Origin: Pseudomonadota bacterium
GTDB taxonomy: Bacteria; Pseudomonadota; Gammaproteobacteria; Burkholderiales; Burkholderiaceae_D
DNA: 20,888 bases
Direction of reading: 5' to 3'
Assembly (NCBI GenBank): GCA_023420795.1
Contig: JAEZVM010000375.1
Span: forward strand, 1-20,888
Every line of letters begins with the position of its first letter. Position 1 is the first letter of the stretch. The notes under the pieces are model-generated. The model searched no databases. It worked only from the letters and a program-made list of their open reading frames with translations, and was not told the DNA's origin. Position numbers and translations under genes: made by a program. Of this stretch, positions 6,556-13,803 are shown piece after piece.

Positions 6556-6600
6556 AACAACAAAACCGCCCGTAGCGGAAGCGCGGGCGGTTTTGTTGTT
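6556..6600. terminator. strong bidirectional terminator between pnp and the diguanylate cyclase gene
   Basis: A perfect 17-bp inverted repeat pairs 6556-6572 with 6584-6600. It has a GC core (CCGCCCG/CGGGCGG), A-rich and T-rich outer arms, and an 11-base loop that itself can form GC/GC around GGAA. It serves pnp rightward and the minus-strand gene leftward. Confidence 0.95.
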
Positions 6601-6646
6601 GAGTGGGATATTTACCTCAGATTCATGCGAGGCAACGCAGATCGCT

Positions 6647-8353
6647 TCATCCTGCGGATTCTTCCGCAAGGCGTTCCGGCAGAGATAAGCGCTTGGATGG
6701 CGATACCGCAGGCTCATCGTGGCTGTTGGAGGCGGAGAAAAATCGATAGCCGTCCTTGCCGGCATCCTTGGCGCGATACATCGCGCTGTCGGCTTTTTGC
6801 AGCAAGGCGTGGCCACTTTCTCCATCGTCGGGATAGATGCTGATGCCGATGCTCGCGCTCAGGCAGTGCTCCTTCCCATCGATGGATACGGGACGTGCCG
6901 CTTCATCGAGGAGCTTCTGCGCGATATCGGCGGCATGGCGGCTGTCAATCAGGTCTTCGACAAGAACATAGAACTCGTCACCGCCCATGCGGGCGATCGT
7001 GTCGGTATGGCGAAGGCAGTTGCGCATCCGAGTCGCAATCTCGCGCAATACCAAGTCCCCCGCATCGTGGCCGAGCGTGTCATTGATTTCCTTGAACTTG
7101 TCGAGATCGATGAAGAGAACGGCGAACTTGCAGCCGGAGCGCTGGCCGTGATGCAGTGCGCGATCCAGATGCTCGTTGAACAGAAAGCGATTCGGCAGGG
7201 AAGTTAGTCCGTCATAGTGGGCGAGATACCGGATCCGTTCTTCGGAGGCATGGTTTTCGATCGCAATGCCAGCAAGGCTGGTGCAGATTTCGGCTAAAGC
7301 ATCAGCGTTTGACTTGGGCTGCACTGCATCGCGGAAGTAAAGCTCGAACGCTCCAAGAATTTTTTTGGCCTTGCTGAAGATGGGCCATGACATGCAGGTT
7401 TTGCATTCATGTCGTAGTGCCGGTTCATGCGCTTCAGTGCATGAAGGATCGTAGTGGTTGCCGTCCGGAGCGGACTTTAATTCGCCGATTGGCGAAATGC
7501 GTGAATGATTCCGGCTCGGAGTGACTCTGCTGGAGGGCGCACGCCCCTCGACATCAAGCCGTAGAATCGAGCATGCTCCTCCATCGGTATGTGCTTCGGC
7601 GAAGTACGCGATTTCAAGCAAAACCTCGTGAAGCGGAGTGCCCGTGGCAATCAGGCTCAGGATGCGGTTTTGCCCAAGCTGGAGTGCTTCGGTTCGTTTT
7701 CTTTCCGAGATGTCTCGGATAAATGCGCTCAACGCCGGTCCGCTATGCAGATATAGCGGGACGATAGTCAGTTCGGCGGCGAAGGTCGCTCCATTGGCAC
7801 GCAAGGCCATCAACTCCATGCGACGACCGAGCGTCGCACATTCGTCGCCTGCAAAGAAGCGAGTTAAATCTCGCTCCAATGTCTCGCGCCAATCCGGGGC
7901 AATAAGGAGTTCAATGAACTTGGCGCCGAGGGCATCGTCGTGCCGATAGCCGAATGTCAGTTCCGCCGTCTGATTGAAACTGAAAATTTCCCCGTGTTGG
8001 TCGATCGAAATGATGGAGTCCGGAGCAGCCGTCAAAATTGAACTATCGATGCTTTCGCGAGCCGCAAGCTCGATCTCCATGGCTTTTCGGTGCGAATCAT
8101 GTTCGTGATTCTTAAGGTGAGGCTTTTTAACCGCTATGCGATCAGCCTCGCCAGCCGCGGTGCCGCCGAGTGGAGGCCTCGCTGCGGTCTGTTTAAGCTG
8201 GTATGGGGACAAGTCGCGCGCGCGCAGGCCGGCGGCGTCGCTTCCTGATTGGGCGCCTTCAAGCGCGAGATTAAGAATTTGGTTAAACGCCCAGAGACGC
8301 AACTCTGTGTTCGCATGCTTCTCTATCGGTTGTGAGGTGATTGCATGGGCCAT
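6647..8353 (-). CDS. PAS-GAF-GGDEF diguanylate cyclase
   Basis: The 568-residue protein likely makes cyclic di-GMP from two GTP. After about 90 residues with no recognised domain it has a PAS domain (about 101-220, ending in the usual DISERKR), a GAF domain (about 225-370) and a GGDEF domain (about 375-540). The active site reads GGDEF (457-461), and the inhibitory site RHTD (448-451) lies five residues before it, so product inhibition is expected. No EAL or HD-GYP domain is present, nor any signal peptide or membrane segment, so it should be cytosolic. The GAF part has a Cys/His cluster (C305, H309, H315, C317, C320) that could bind metal or sense redox state. The start is ATG 8353. The gene is convergent with pnp and divergent from the quinone oxidoreductase. 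The activating signal is unknown. Confidence 0.92.
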   Translation of the reverse strand: MAHAITSQPIEKHANTELRLWAFNQILNLALEGAQSGSDAAGLRARDLSPYQLKQTAARPPLGGTAAGEADRIAVKKPHLKNHEHDSHRKAMEIELAARESIDSSILTAAPDSIISIDQHGEIFSFNQTAELTFGYRHDDALGAKFIELLIAPDWRETLERDLTRFFAGDECATLGRRMELMALRANGATFAAELTIVPLYLHSGPALSAFIRDISERKRTEALQLGQNRILSLIATGTPLHEVLLEIAYFAEAHTDGGACSILRLDVEGRAPSSRVTPSRNHSRISPIGELKSAPDGNHYDPSCTEAHEPALRHECKTCMSWPIFSKAKKILGAFELYFRDAVQPKSNADALAEICTSLAGIAIENHASEERIRYLAHYDGLTSLPNRFLFNEHLDRALHHGQRSGCKFAVLFIDLDKFKEINDTLGHDAGDLVLREIATRMRNCLRHTDTIARMGGDEFYVLVEDLIDSRHAADIAQKLLDEAARPVSIDGKEHCLSASIGISIYPDDGESGHALLQKADSAMYRAKDAGKDGYRFFSASNSHDEPAVSPSKRLSLPERLAEESAG

Positions 8354-8420
8354 AATATTCGCCTGTCATAAGAGCGTTGCCACTTGGAAATGCAGATAGG
8401 CAAATAGTTCCGGCTGCTTT

Positions 8421-8446
8421 GTAACAATGGATAACAAAAGTAACAA
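8421..8446. repeat. three phased TAACAA repeats in the divergent promoter region
   Basis: TAACAA occurs at 8422-8427, 8432-8437 and 8441-8446, spaced 10 and 9 bases, about one helical turn. They lie between the diguanylate cyclase gene (minus) and the quinone oxidoreductase (plus). On the minus strand, TTGTTA (8446-8441) followed 17 bases later by TACAAA also makes a weak promoter for the cyclase gene. The repeats could be a regulator site. Confidence 0.4.
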
Positions 8447-8518
8447 CAAGTATGTCTTCCGGAGTGGATTGCGCTGCATCCATAGTTATCAAAAGGCATT
8501 TGAAACAGGTGAATTGTG

Positions 8519-9499
8519 ATGAAAGCAATAGAGATTGTTGCGCCAGGGGCCCCGGATGTATTGAAGGTCTGCGACCGGCCCGTTCCTCAGTTAAAAGCCG
8601 GAGAAGTGCTCATCAAAGTGCATGCTGCAGGCATTAATCGGCCGGACGTGTTGCAACGCATGGGGCGTTACCCAGTGCCGCCGGGGGCATCGGACGTACT
8701 TGGGCTTGAGGTCGCCGGTGAAATCGTTGGTGGCGATCTTTCCGGTGTTGAGTTCAAAAAAGGGGACTTCGTTTGCGCATTGGTCCAAGGGGGCGGTTAT
8801 GCCGAATACTGTGCTGCGCCCGCACGGCAGTGCCTGCGGGTGCCGAATGGGCTGAGCCTGGTTGAGGCGGCTTCATTGCCCGAAACCTGTTTTACAGTCT
8901 GGAGCAATGTATTCGATCGTGCGCGTCTTGCGGATGGAGAAAACCTGCTGGTACAGGGGGGCACATCCGGTATCGGAGTAACAGCGATCCAGATGGCGAC
9001 CGCGATGGGGCATCGTGTATTCGCCACGGCTGGCACCGATGAGAAATGCAGAGCCTGCGAAGATCTGGGTGCTGCGCGAGGCATCAACTACAAGACCGAG
9101 GATTTTGTCGAGGTGATCAAGCGCGAAACCGGCGGCACGGGTGTCGATGTCATTCTCGATATGGTGGGCGGCAGTTATGTGCCGCGTGAGATTGACTGCC
9201 TGGCTGATGACGGGCGCATCGCACTGATCGCTTTGCTGGGCGGGGCGAAGGCGACAGTCGATCTGGGACAGGTGTTGCGTAGGCGCTTGACGATTACCGG
9301 CTCCACACTGAGGCCGCGCTCGATTGATTTCAAGTCGGCGATCGCGGAGAGGTTGCAAACGCGTGTCTGGCCTTTGATTGAGACGGGCAAGATCAAACCG
9401 GTTATCCATAAGGTTTTCCCCCTTGAGCATGCCTCTGATGCGCATGTGCTAATGGAGTCGAGCACGCACATCGGGAAAATCGTTCTCGAGATAACTTAA
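8519..9499 (+). CDS. NAD(P)H quinone oxidoreductase, PIG3-type zinc-free MDR family
   Basis: A 326-residue medium-chain dehydrogenase/reductase expected to reduce quinones with NAD(P)H in the cytosol. The N-terminal GroES-like half holds AAGINRPDVLQRMGRYPVPPG (from residue 37), typical of PIG3 quinone reductases, where catalytic-zinc cysteines are absent. The Rossmann half has the nucleotide loop VQGGTSGIGVTAIQMA (145-160). ATG 8519 was chosen because AGGTGA (8507-8512) lies six bases upstream; GTG 8516 directly before it would be too close to that site. It is divergent from the cyclase gene and lies 132 bases before tpiA, which has its own promoter. The physiological substrate cannot be told from sequence. 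Confidence 0.88.
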   Translation: MKAIEIVAPGAPDVLKVCDRPVPQLKAGEVLIKVHAAGINRPDVLQRMGRYPVPPGASDVLGLEVAGEIVGGDLSGVEFKKGDFVCALVQGGGYAEYCAAPARQCLRVPNGLSLVEAASLPETCFTVWSNVFDRARLADGENLLVQGGTSGIGVTAIQMATAMGHRVFATAGTDEKCRACEDLGAARGINYKTEDFVEVIKRETGGTGVDVILDMVGGSYVPREIDCLADDGRIALIALLGGAKATVDLGQVLRRRLTITGSTLRPRSIDFKSAIAERLQTRVWPLIETGKIKPVIHKVFPLEHASDAHVLMESSTHIGKIVLEIT

Positions 9500-9519
9500 T
9501 CATTATCGACTGATTTTTT
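9498..9519 (+). terminator. weak candidate terminator after the quinone oxidoreductase
   Basis: AATCA (9498-9502) can pair with TGATT (9511-9515), followed by further Ts to 9519. The stem is short and A/T-rich, so termination would be inefficient at best. Confidence 0.3.
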
Positions 9520-9574
9520 GCGGCCTGAATGGAACGCCAGGGCTGATGGGATAGTCCAATTCTCGCCTTTGCGT

Positions 9575-9604
9575 TTGACCACGCATATTGCGGCGCGCTA
9601 AAAT
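9575..9604 (+). promoter_or_regulatory. sigma70 promoter of tpiA
   Basis: TTGACC (9575-9580) and TAAAAT (9599-9604) are 18 bases apart, each a 5/6 match. The predicted start near 9611 gives a short leader of about 20 bases before ATG 9632. The promoter probably also drives secG. Confidence 0.7.
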
Positions 9605-9631
9605 TAAAAGTTATTGAAATTTTAGGCTCAT

Positions 9632-10378
9632 ATGCGTCGCAAACTTATTGCTGGTAACTGGAAAATGAACGGCAGCCTGGTCGCCAATGCCGCTTTGTTA
9701 AACGGAATCAAAGCTGAGCTCGGACGGCCCGCATGTTCAGTGGCGGTCTGCGCGCCTGCCCCGTATCTGGTTCAATGCCAGGAAATCCTGAATGGTGGTC
9801 TCATTGCGTGGGGGGCGCAGGATATTTCAGAGCACGAGTCCGGTGCTTATACCGGCGAGGTCTCTGGTGCGATGCTGAGTGAGTTCGGCTGTTCTTACGC
9901 GATTGTCGGTCACTCTGAGCGCCGCTCCTATCATGGCGAAAGCGACGAGGTGGTGGCGAGAAAAACTCTTCGTGCGCTCAAATCGGGAATTACGCCAATC
10001 GTGTGCGTTGGGGAGTCGTTGGAAGAGCGTGAATCAGGACAGACCGATGCTGTCGTCGGGCGACAGATCGATGCGGTGCTGTCTGCAATTGATGTAGTCG
10101 ATGTCGCGAAGATCGTGATTGCATATGAGCCTGTATGGGCAATCGGTACCGGCAAGACTGCAACTCCGCAGATGGCGCAAGATGTGCACGCCATGTTGCG
10201 TTCCCGTTTGGCTGCAAAGAGCCCTGCGGCAGCGGAAACGGTTCAAATCCTCTATGGTGGCAGCATGAAGCCGGATAATGCAAAAGATTTGCTGTCAATG
10301 ACTGATATTGATGGTGGTCTTATCGGCGGGGCGTCGCTTAAGGCGGCAGATTTTTTGGCAATTATCCGCGCTGCATGA
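9632..10378 (+). CDS. tpiA: triosephosphate isomerase
   Basis: Interconverts dihydroxyacetone phosphate and glyceraldehyde 3-phosphate in glycolysis and gluconeogenesis, as a cytosolic dimer. The product has 248 residues, the family's normal length. All catalytic parts are visible: N9/K11 in AGNWKMNG, H94 in VGHSERR, E166 in AYEPVWAIGTGK (with the flexible loop 6), and the phosphate-binding GGS plus the late GGLIGGASL. The ribosome site before ATG 9632 is weak (TAGG at about 9623). secG follows after 40 bases with no terminator between, so the two are likely co-transcribed. Confidence 0.97.
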   Translation: MRRKLIAGNWKMNGSLVANAALLNGIKAELGRPACSVAVCAPAPYLVQCQEILNGGLIAWGAQDISEHESGAYTGEVSGAMLSEFGCSYAIVGHSERRSYHGESDEVVARKTLRALKSGITPIVCVGESLEERESGQTDAVVGRQIDAVLSAIDVVDVAKIVIAYEPVWAIGTGKTATPQMAQDVHAMLRSRLAAKSPAAAETVQILYGGSMKPDNAKDLLSMTDIDGGLIGGASLKAADFLAIIRAA

Positions 10379-10418
10379 GTGTGCGGTCAAAGATAAATCT
10401 TGAATTGGAAACTCTTTA

Positions 10419-10808
10419 ATGAGCGCTTTTTTTACTTTCATCGTTGTAGTTCAGGTGTTGTCCGCCTTGGCAATTATCGGCCTCGTTTTGCTTCAGCACG
10501 GAAAAGGCGCGGACATGGGGGCTGCTTTTGGTTCGGGCGCGTCTGGAAGTCTTTTTGGTGCAACCGGTTCCTCCAACTTTCTGTCGAAGTCAACTGGGAT
10601 CGCTGCTGCCATTTTCTTCAGTGCGACGTTGGCGCTCGCATTCGTGGGTAACAAGCGTTCCGGCACTGGTGGGGTGATGGAAAATCTGCCAGCGGCTCCA
10701 GCATCTACTGCTCCGGTCACTGAAGCACCTGCTACTCCAAGTGCTCCTGCTCCATCGGGCGTGGCTCCTGCTGATGCAACTGGGCAGGCAAATCAAATAC
10801 CAAAATAA
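10419..10808 (+). CDS. secG: preprotein translocase subunit SecG
   Basis: SecG is the small inner-membrane subunit of the SecYEG channel that assists protein export. The 129 residues hold two membrane segments (about 3-24 and 55-75) around the conserved cytosolic stretch QHGKGADMGAAFGSGASGSL (26-45), which is diagnostic. From about residue 88 the protein continues as a low-complexity Ala/Pro/Thr-rich tail, longer than in E. coli SecG but common in Betaproteobacteria. ATG 10419 follows a weak GGAAA site. It lies behind tpiA and just ahead of tRNA-Leu, an order common in Burkholderiales. Confidence 0.94.
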   Translation: MSAFFTFIVVVQVLSALAIIGLVLLQHGKGADMGAAFGSGASGSLFGATGSSNFLSKSTGIAAAIFFSATLALAFVGNKRSGTGGVMENLPAAPASTAPVTEAPATPSAPAPSGVAPADATGQANQIPK

Positions 10809-10841
10809 TTGAAGATCCTCTTGATCTGAAGCAATTGTGCA

Positions 10842-10870
10842 TTGAACAAACTAGTCAGGCAGGGTAAAAT
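10842..10870 (+). promoter_or_regulatory. sigma70 promoter of tRNA-Leu
   Basis: TTGAAC (10842-10847) and TAAAAT (10865-10870) are 17 bases apart. The predicted start near 10877 is about six bases before the mature tRNA 5' end. Confidence 0.75.
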
Positions 10871-10882
10871 AGCAGTCTTTAA

Positions 10883-10967
10883 GCCGACGTGGTGAAATTG
10901 GTAGACACGCTATCTTGAGGGGGTAGTAGCGAAAGCTGTGCGAGTTCGAGTCTCGCCGTCGGCACCA
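10883..10967 (+). tRNA. tRNA-Leu (anticodon GAG)
   Basis: An 85-base gene with a seven-pair acceptor stem, GCCGACG (10883-10889) with CGTCGGC (10957-10963), discriminator A10964 and encoded CCA (10965-10967). The anticodon stem CTATC/GGTAG (10910-10914/10922-10926) encloses loop TTGAGGG with anticodon GAG at 10917-10919, reading CUC and CUU. The extra arm AGC-GAAA-GCT marks a class II tRNA as expected for leucine, and the T loop has TTCGAGT. It has its own promoter and terminator, between secG and nuoA. Confidence 0.98.
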
Positions 10968-10975
10968 ACAAGAAT

Positions 10976-11009
10976 AAGGCCAGCAAGGGTGTTCCCGAGC
11001 TGGCTTTTT
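10976..11009 (+). terminator. intrinsic terminator of tRNA-Leu
   Basis: GCCAGC (10979-10984) pairs with GCTGGC (10999-11004), extended outward by A-T pairs and one G-T. GGG/CCC (10987-10989/10994-10996) forms an upper stem, and TTTTT follows at 11005-11009. Confidence 0.9.
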
Positions 11010-11026
11010 ATCGAGGAATCTTGGTT

Positions 11027-11040
11027 TGATTTGCAAATCA
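11027..11040. promoter_or_regulatory. perfect 14-bp palindrome ahead of nuoA, possible operator
   Basis: TGATTTGCAAATCA is a perfect palindrome, 29 bases before the nuoA GTG and 18 bases after the tRNA terminator. It is the only notable symmetry in this short gap. I see no strong promoter here. The only candidate (TTGGTT 11021-11026 with a poor -10 near 11044) would place the palindrome between the boxes, fitting a repressor or activator site. Confidence 0.45.
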
Positions 11041-11068
11041 TTCAACTAACCAACATCCGGCCCACATC

Positions 11069-11428
11069 GTGAACCTCGAAAACTACTTCCCTGTCCTTCT
11101 TTTTATTCTCGTCGGCATTGCTGTCGGCATCGTCCCGCAAGTGCTGGGCCGCGTTCTGGCACCGTACAGGCCGGATGCTGAAAAGCTTTCTCCCTATGAA
11201 TGCGGCTTCGAGGCATTCGAAGACGCGCGCATGAAGTTTGATGTGCGCTACTACCTAGTTGCGATCCTGTTTATTTTGTTCGATCTGGAAACGGCATTTT
11301 TCTTCCCGTGGGGCGTTGCAATGCGCGACCTCGGATGGCCGGGCTTCGTGACGATGATGGTGTTTATCGCCGAATTCGTTGTTGGGTTCTGGTACATCTG
11401 GAAGAAGGGCGCTCTGGATTGGGAGTGA
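11069..11428 (+). CDS. nuoA: NADH-quinone oxidoreductase subunit A
   Basis: A membrane subunit of respiratory complex I, which oxidises NADH, reduces quinone and pumps protons. The 119 residues form three membrane helices (about 8-28, 64-84, 93-113) with the conserved cytosolic loop containing SPYECGFEAFEDARMKFDVR (about 43-62), including the NuoA cysteine. The start is GTG 11069. No Shine-Dalgarno is visible before it, unusual for the first gene of a large operon. nuoB starts three bases after its stop. Confidence 0.96.
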   Translation: MNLENYFPVLLFILVGIAVGIVPQVLGRVLAPYRPDAEKLSPYECGFEAFEDARMKFDVRYYLVAILFILFDLETAFFFPWGVAMRDLGWPGFVTMMVFIAEFVVGFWYIWKKGALDWE

Positions 11429-11431
11429 GTC

Positions 11432-11908
11432 ATGTCAATTGAAGGTGTACTGAACGAAGGCTTCATCACGACGACAGCGGACAAGCTGATCAACTGGACG
11501 CGCACCGGGTCGATGTGGCCGATGACCTTCGGGTTGGCGTGCTGTGCAGTCGAGATGATGCATGCTGGTGCGTCGCGTTATGACCTCGATCGCTTCGGTG
11601 TCGTGTTTCGCCCGTCTCCGCGTCAGTCGGACGTGATGATCGTTGCAGGAACGCTGTGCAACAAGATGGCGCCGGCCTTGCGCAAGGTGTATGACCAGAT
11701 GGCTGAGCCGCGCTGGGTGATTTCGATGGGTACCTGCGCGAATGGCGGTGGCTATTACCACTATTCCTATTCGGTGGTGCGTGGCTGCGATCGGATTGTT
11801 CCGGTCGATGTGTATGTGCCTGGTTGTCCGCCGACGGCAGAGGCTCTGCTCTACGGTATTTTGCAATTGCAGAACAAGATCAAGCGAACCAATACGATTG
11901 CGCGCTAG
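11432..11908 (+). CDS. nuoB: NADH-quinone oxidoreductase subunit B
   Basis: The peripheral-arm subunit holding iron-sulfur cluster N2, the last carrier before quinone. In the 158-residue protein all four ligands are present: C37-C38 in LACCAVEMM, C102 in GTCANGGG and C132 in VPGCPPTAEALL. A GGGAGTGAG ribosome site overlapping the nuoA stop lies just before ATG 11432. nuoC starts 22 bases after. Confidence 0.98.
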   Translation: MSIEGVLNEGFITTTADKLINWTRTGSMWPMTFGLACCAVEMMHAGASRYDLDRFGVVFRPSPRQSDVMIVAGTLCNKMAPALRKVYDQMAEPRWVISMGTCANGGGYYHYSYSVVRGCDRIVPVDVYVPGCPPTAEALLYGILQLQNKIKRTNTIAR

Positions 11909-11930
11909 TGCGGCCGGTTAGTTTAGAGAT

Positions 11931-12527
11931 ATGACGACAAAAATTGAAATCCTCGAAGCCGCCCTGCGTAATGCGTTGGGCGATCAGATTCGGAGCCTGA
12001 CCGTCGCATTGGGTGAGGTGACGGTAGTTGTCGGTGCATCCGATTATCTTGCGGCGATGCGTGTGCTGCGTGATCATGCTGACTTGCGCTTCGAAGAGTT
12101 GATTGATCTCTGTGGCGTTGATTATTCGACTTACGGCGATGGCGTTTGGGATGGGTCGCGTTTTGCCGTGGTTTCCCATTTGCTGTCGGTGGCGCATAAC
12201 TGGCGTCTGCGTGTGCGCGTATTTGCGCCTGACGATGAGCTGCCTGTGGTTGCCTCGGTTACCGAAATTTGGGCCTCGGCCAATTGGTACGAGCGTGAGG
12301 CGTTCGACTTCTTTGGCATCCTGTTTGAAGGCCATAACGACCTGCGCCGCATCCTCACCGATTACGGTTTCATTGGCCACCCGTTCCGCAAGGATTTCCC
12401 TGTTTCCGGCTATGTCGAGATGCGTTATGACCCGGAGCAGAAACGCGTAATTTACCAACCCGTGACGATTGAGCCGCGTGAAATCACTCCGCGCGTGATT
12501 CGCGAAGAAAAATACGGGATGAAATAA
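11931..12527 (+). CDS. nuoC: NADH-quinone oxidoreductase subunit C
   Basis: The 30-kDa-type peripheral-arm subunit, which packs against NuoD near the quinone site. The 198 residues show the family signature ANWYEREAFDFFGILFEGHNDLRRILTDYGF split across residues about 118-148, and the C-terminal HPFRKDFP. It is a separate gene, not the NuoCD fusion of E. coli. Its stop overlaps the nuoD start by one base (TAATG), so translational coupling is likely. Confidence 0.97.
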   Translation: MTTKIEILEAALRNALGDQIRSLTVALGEVTVVVGASDYLAAMRVLRDHADLRFEELIDLCGVDYSTYGDGVWDGSRFAVVSHLLSVAHNWRLRVRVFAPDDELPVVASVTEIWASANWYEREAFDFFGILFEGHNDLRRILTDYGFIGHPFRKDFPVSGYVEMRYDPEQKRVIYQPVTIEPREITPRVIREEKYGMK

Positions 12528-13780
12528 TGGCTGAGATCAAGAATTACACTCTGAACTTTGGTCCACAGCACCCGGCAGCGCATGGCGTGTTGCGTCTCGT
12601 GCTGGAGTTGGACGGCGAAGTCATTCAGCGCGCCGATCCGCATATCGGGCTGCTGCACCGCGCGACCGAAAAGCTGGCGGAGCAGAAAACCTTCCTGCAA
12701 TCCGTGCCTTACATGGATCGTCTCGACTATGTGTCGATGATGTGCAATGAGCACGGCTACGTGCTGGCAATCGAGAAATTGCTCGGCATCGAAGTGCCGC
12801 TGCGCGCGCAATACATTCGCGTGATGTTCGACGAGATTACCCGTATCCTGAACCATCTGTTGTGGATCGGTGCACATGGTCTCGACGTCGGTGCGATGGC
12901 GGTCTTCCTGTATGCATTCCGCGAGCGCGAAGATCTGATGGATTGCTATGAGGCGGTATCCGGTGCGCGCATGCATGCGGCGTATTATCGTCCCGGAGGC
13001 GTCTATCGCGATCTGCCAGACACGATGCCGCAGTACAAGGCATCCGCAATCCGCAACGAGAAGGCGATCAGGCAGTTGAACGAAAACCGCCAGGGTTCGC
13101 TGCTCGATTTCATTGAGGATTTCACCAATCGCTTCCCCGGCTATGTCGATGAGTATGAAACGCTGCTGACCGATAACCGTATCTGGAAGCAGCGCCTGGT
13201 CGGAATCGGCGTCGTCTCGCCGGAGCGTGCGATGGCGATGGGCTTTACCGGCCCGATGCTGCGCGGCTCGGGCGTTGCCTGGGATCTGCGCAAGAAGCAG
13301 CCGTATGAGGTGTACGATCTGCTCGATTTCGATATTCCCGTTGGCGTCAATGGTGATTGCTATGACCGCTATCTGGTGCGCGTCGAGGAAATGCGCCAGT
13401 CCAATCGCATCATCAAGCAATGTATTGAATGGCTGCGCAATAATCCGGGTCCCGTGATGACGGATAACCACAAAGTGGCGCCGCCGTCGCGCGTGAATAT
13501 GAAATCCAATATGGAAGAGCTGATTCATCACTTCAAGCTCTTCTCAGAAGGTTTCCATGTGCCGGAAGGCGAAGCTTACGTAGGTATCGAGCATCCGAAG
13601 GGCGAATTCGGCATCTATCTGATTTCGGATGGTGCTAATAAGCCTTACCGGATGAAGATTCGTGCTCCTGGCTTCGCACACCTGCAGGGGCTCGATGAGA
13701 TGGCGAAGGGCCATATGATCGCCGATGCAGTGACGATCATCGGCACGCAAGACATTGTGTTTGGTGAGATTGACCGATAA
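12527..13780 (+). CDS. nuoD: NADH-quinone oxidoreductase subunit D
   Basis: The 49-kDa-type subunit that forms the quinone pocket with NuoB. The 417 residues begin with NFGPQHPAAHGVLRL (about 10-24), the conserved quinone-site histidine segment, and contain HIGLLHRATEKL (about 39-50) and the C-terminal FGEIDR typical of the family. There is no nickel ligand set, in keeping with a complex I subunit rather than a hydrogenase. It starts within the nuoC stop and is followed by nuoE after 23 bases. Confidence 0.98.
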   Translation: MAEIKNYTLNFGPQHPAAHGVLRLVLELDGEVIQRADPHIGLLHRATEKLAEQKTFLQSVPYMDRLDYVSMMCNEHGYVLAIEKLLGIEVPLRAQYIRVMFDEITRILNHLLWIGAHGLDVGAMAVFLYAFREREDLMDCYEAVSGARMHAAYYRPGGVYRDLPDTMPQYKASAIRNEKAIRQLNENRQGSLLDFIEDFTNRFPGYVDEYETLLTDNRIWKQRLVGIGVVSPERAMAMGFTGPMLRGSGVAWDLRKKQPYEVYDLLDFDIPVGVNGDCYDRYLVRVEEMRQSNRIIKQCIEWLRNNPGPVMTDNHKVAPPSRVNMKSNMEELIHHFKLFSEGFHVPEGEAYVGIEHPKGEFGIYLISDGANKPYRMKIRAPGFAHLQGLDEMAKGHMIADAVTIIGTQDIVFGEIDR

Positions 13781-13803
13781 CCCGCGCAGAGCATCGCGCA
13801 CGG

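Noticed and set aside
4341..6563. 740-codon open frame on the minus strand covering all of pnp
   Set aside because: It is an antisense shadow of a GC-biased gene: rich in His, Arg, Asp and Leu, no recognisable domain, and exactly opposite a certain PNPase gene.
10813..10827. Terminator after secG
   Set aside because: AGATC/GATCT forms only a five-base A/T-rich stem without a T run.
10883..10967. tRNA-Leu as an integration site for a genomic island
   Set aside because: The tRNA is followed at once by its terminator and nuoA; there is no integrase and no repeat of the tRNA 3' end.
11026..11040. FNR/ANR box before nuoA
   Set aside because: TTGAT and ATCA are present, but the half-sites are six instead of four bases apart and the last base differs, so the match fails.
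12452..13531. 359-codon minus-strand frame opposite nuoD
   Set aside because: Low-complexity His/Ile-rich composition with no motif, opposite a certain nuo gene; an antisense shadow.
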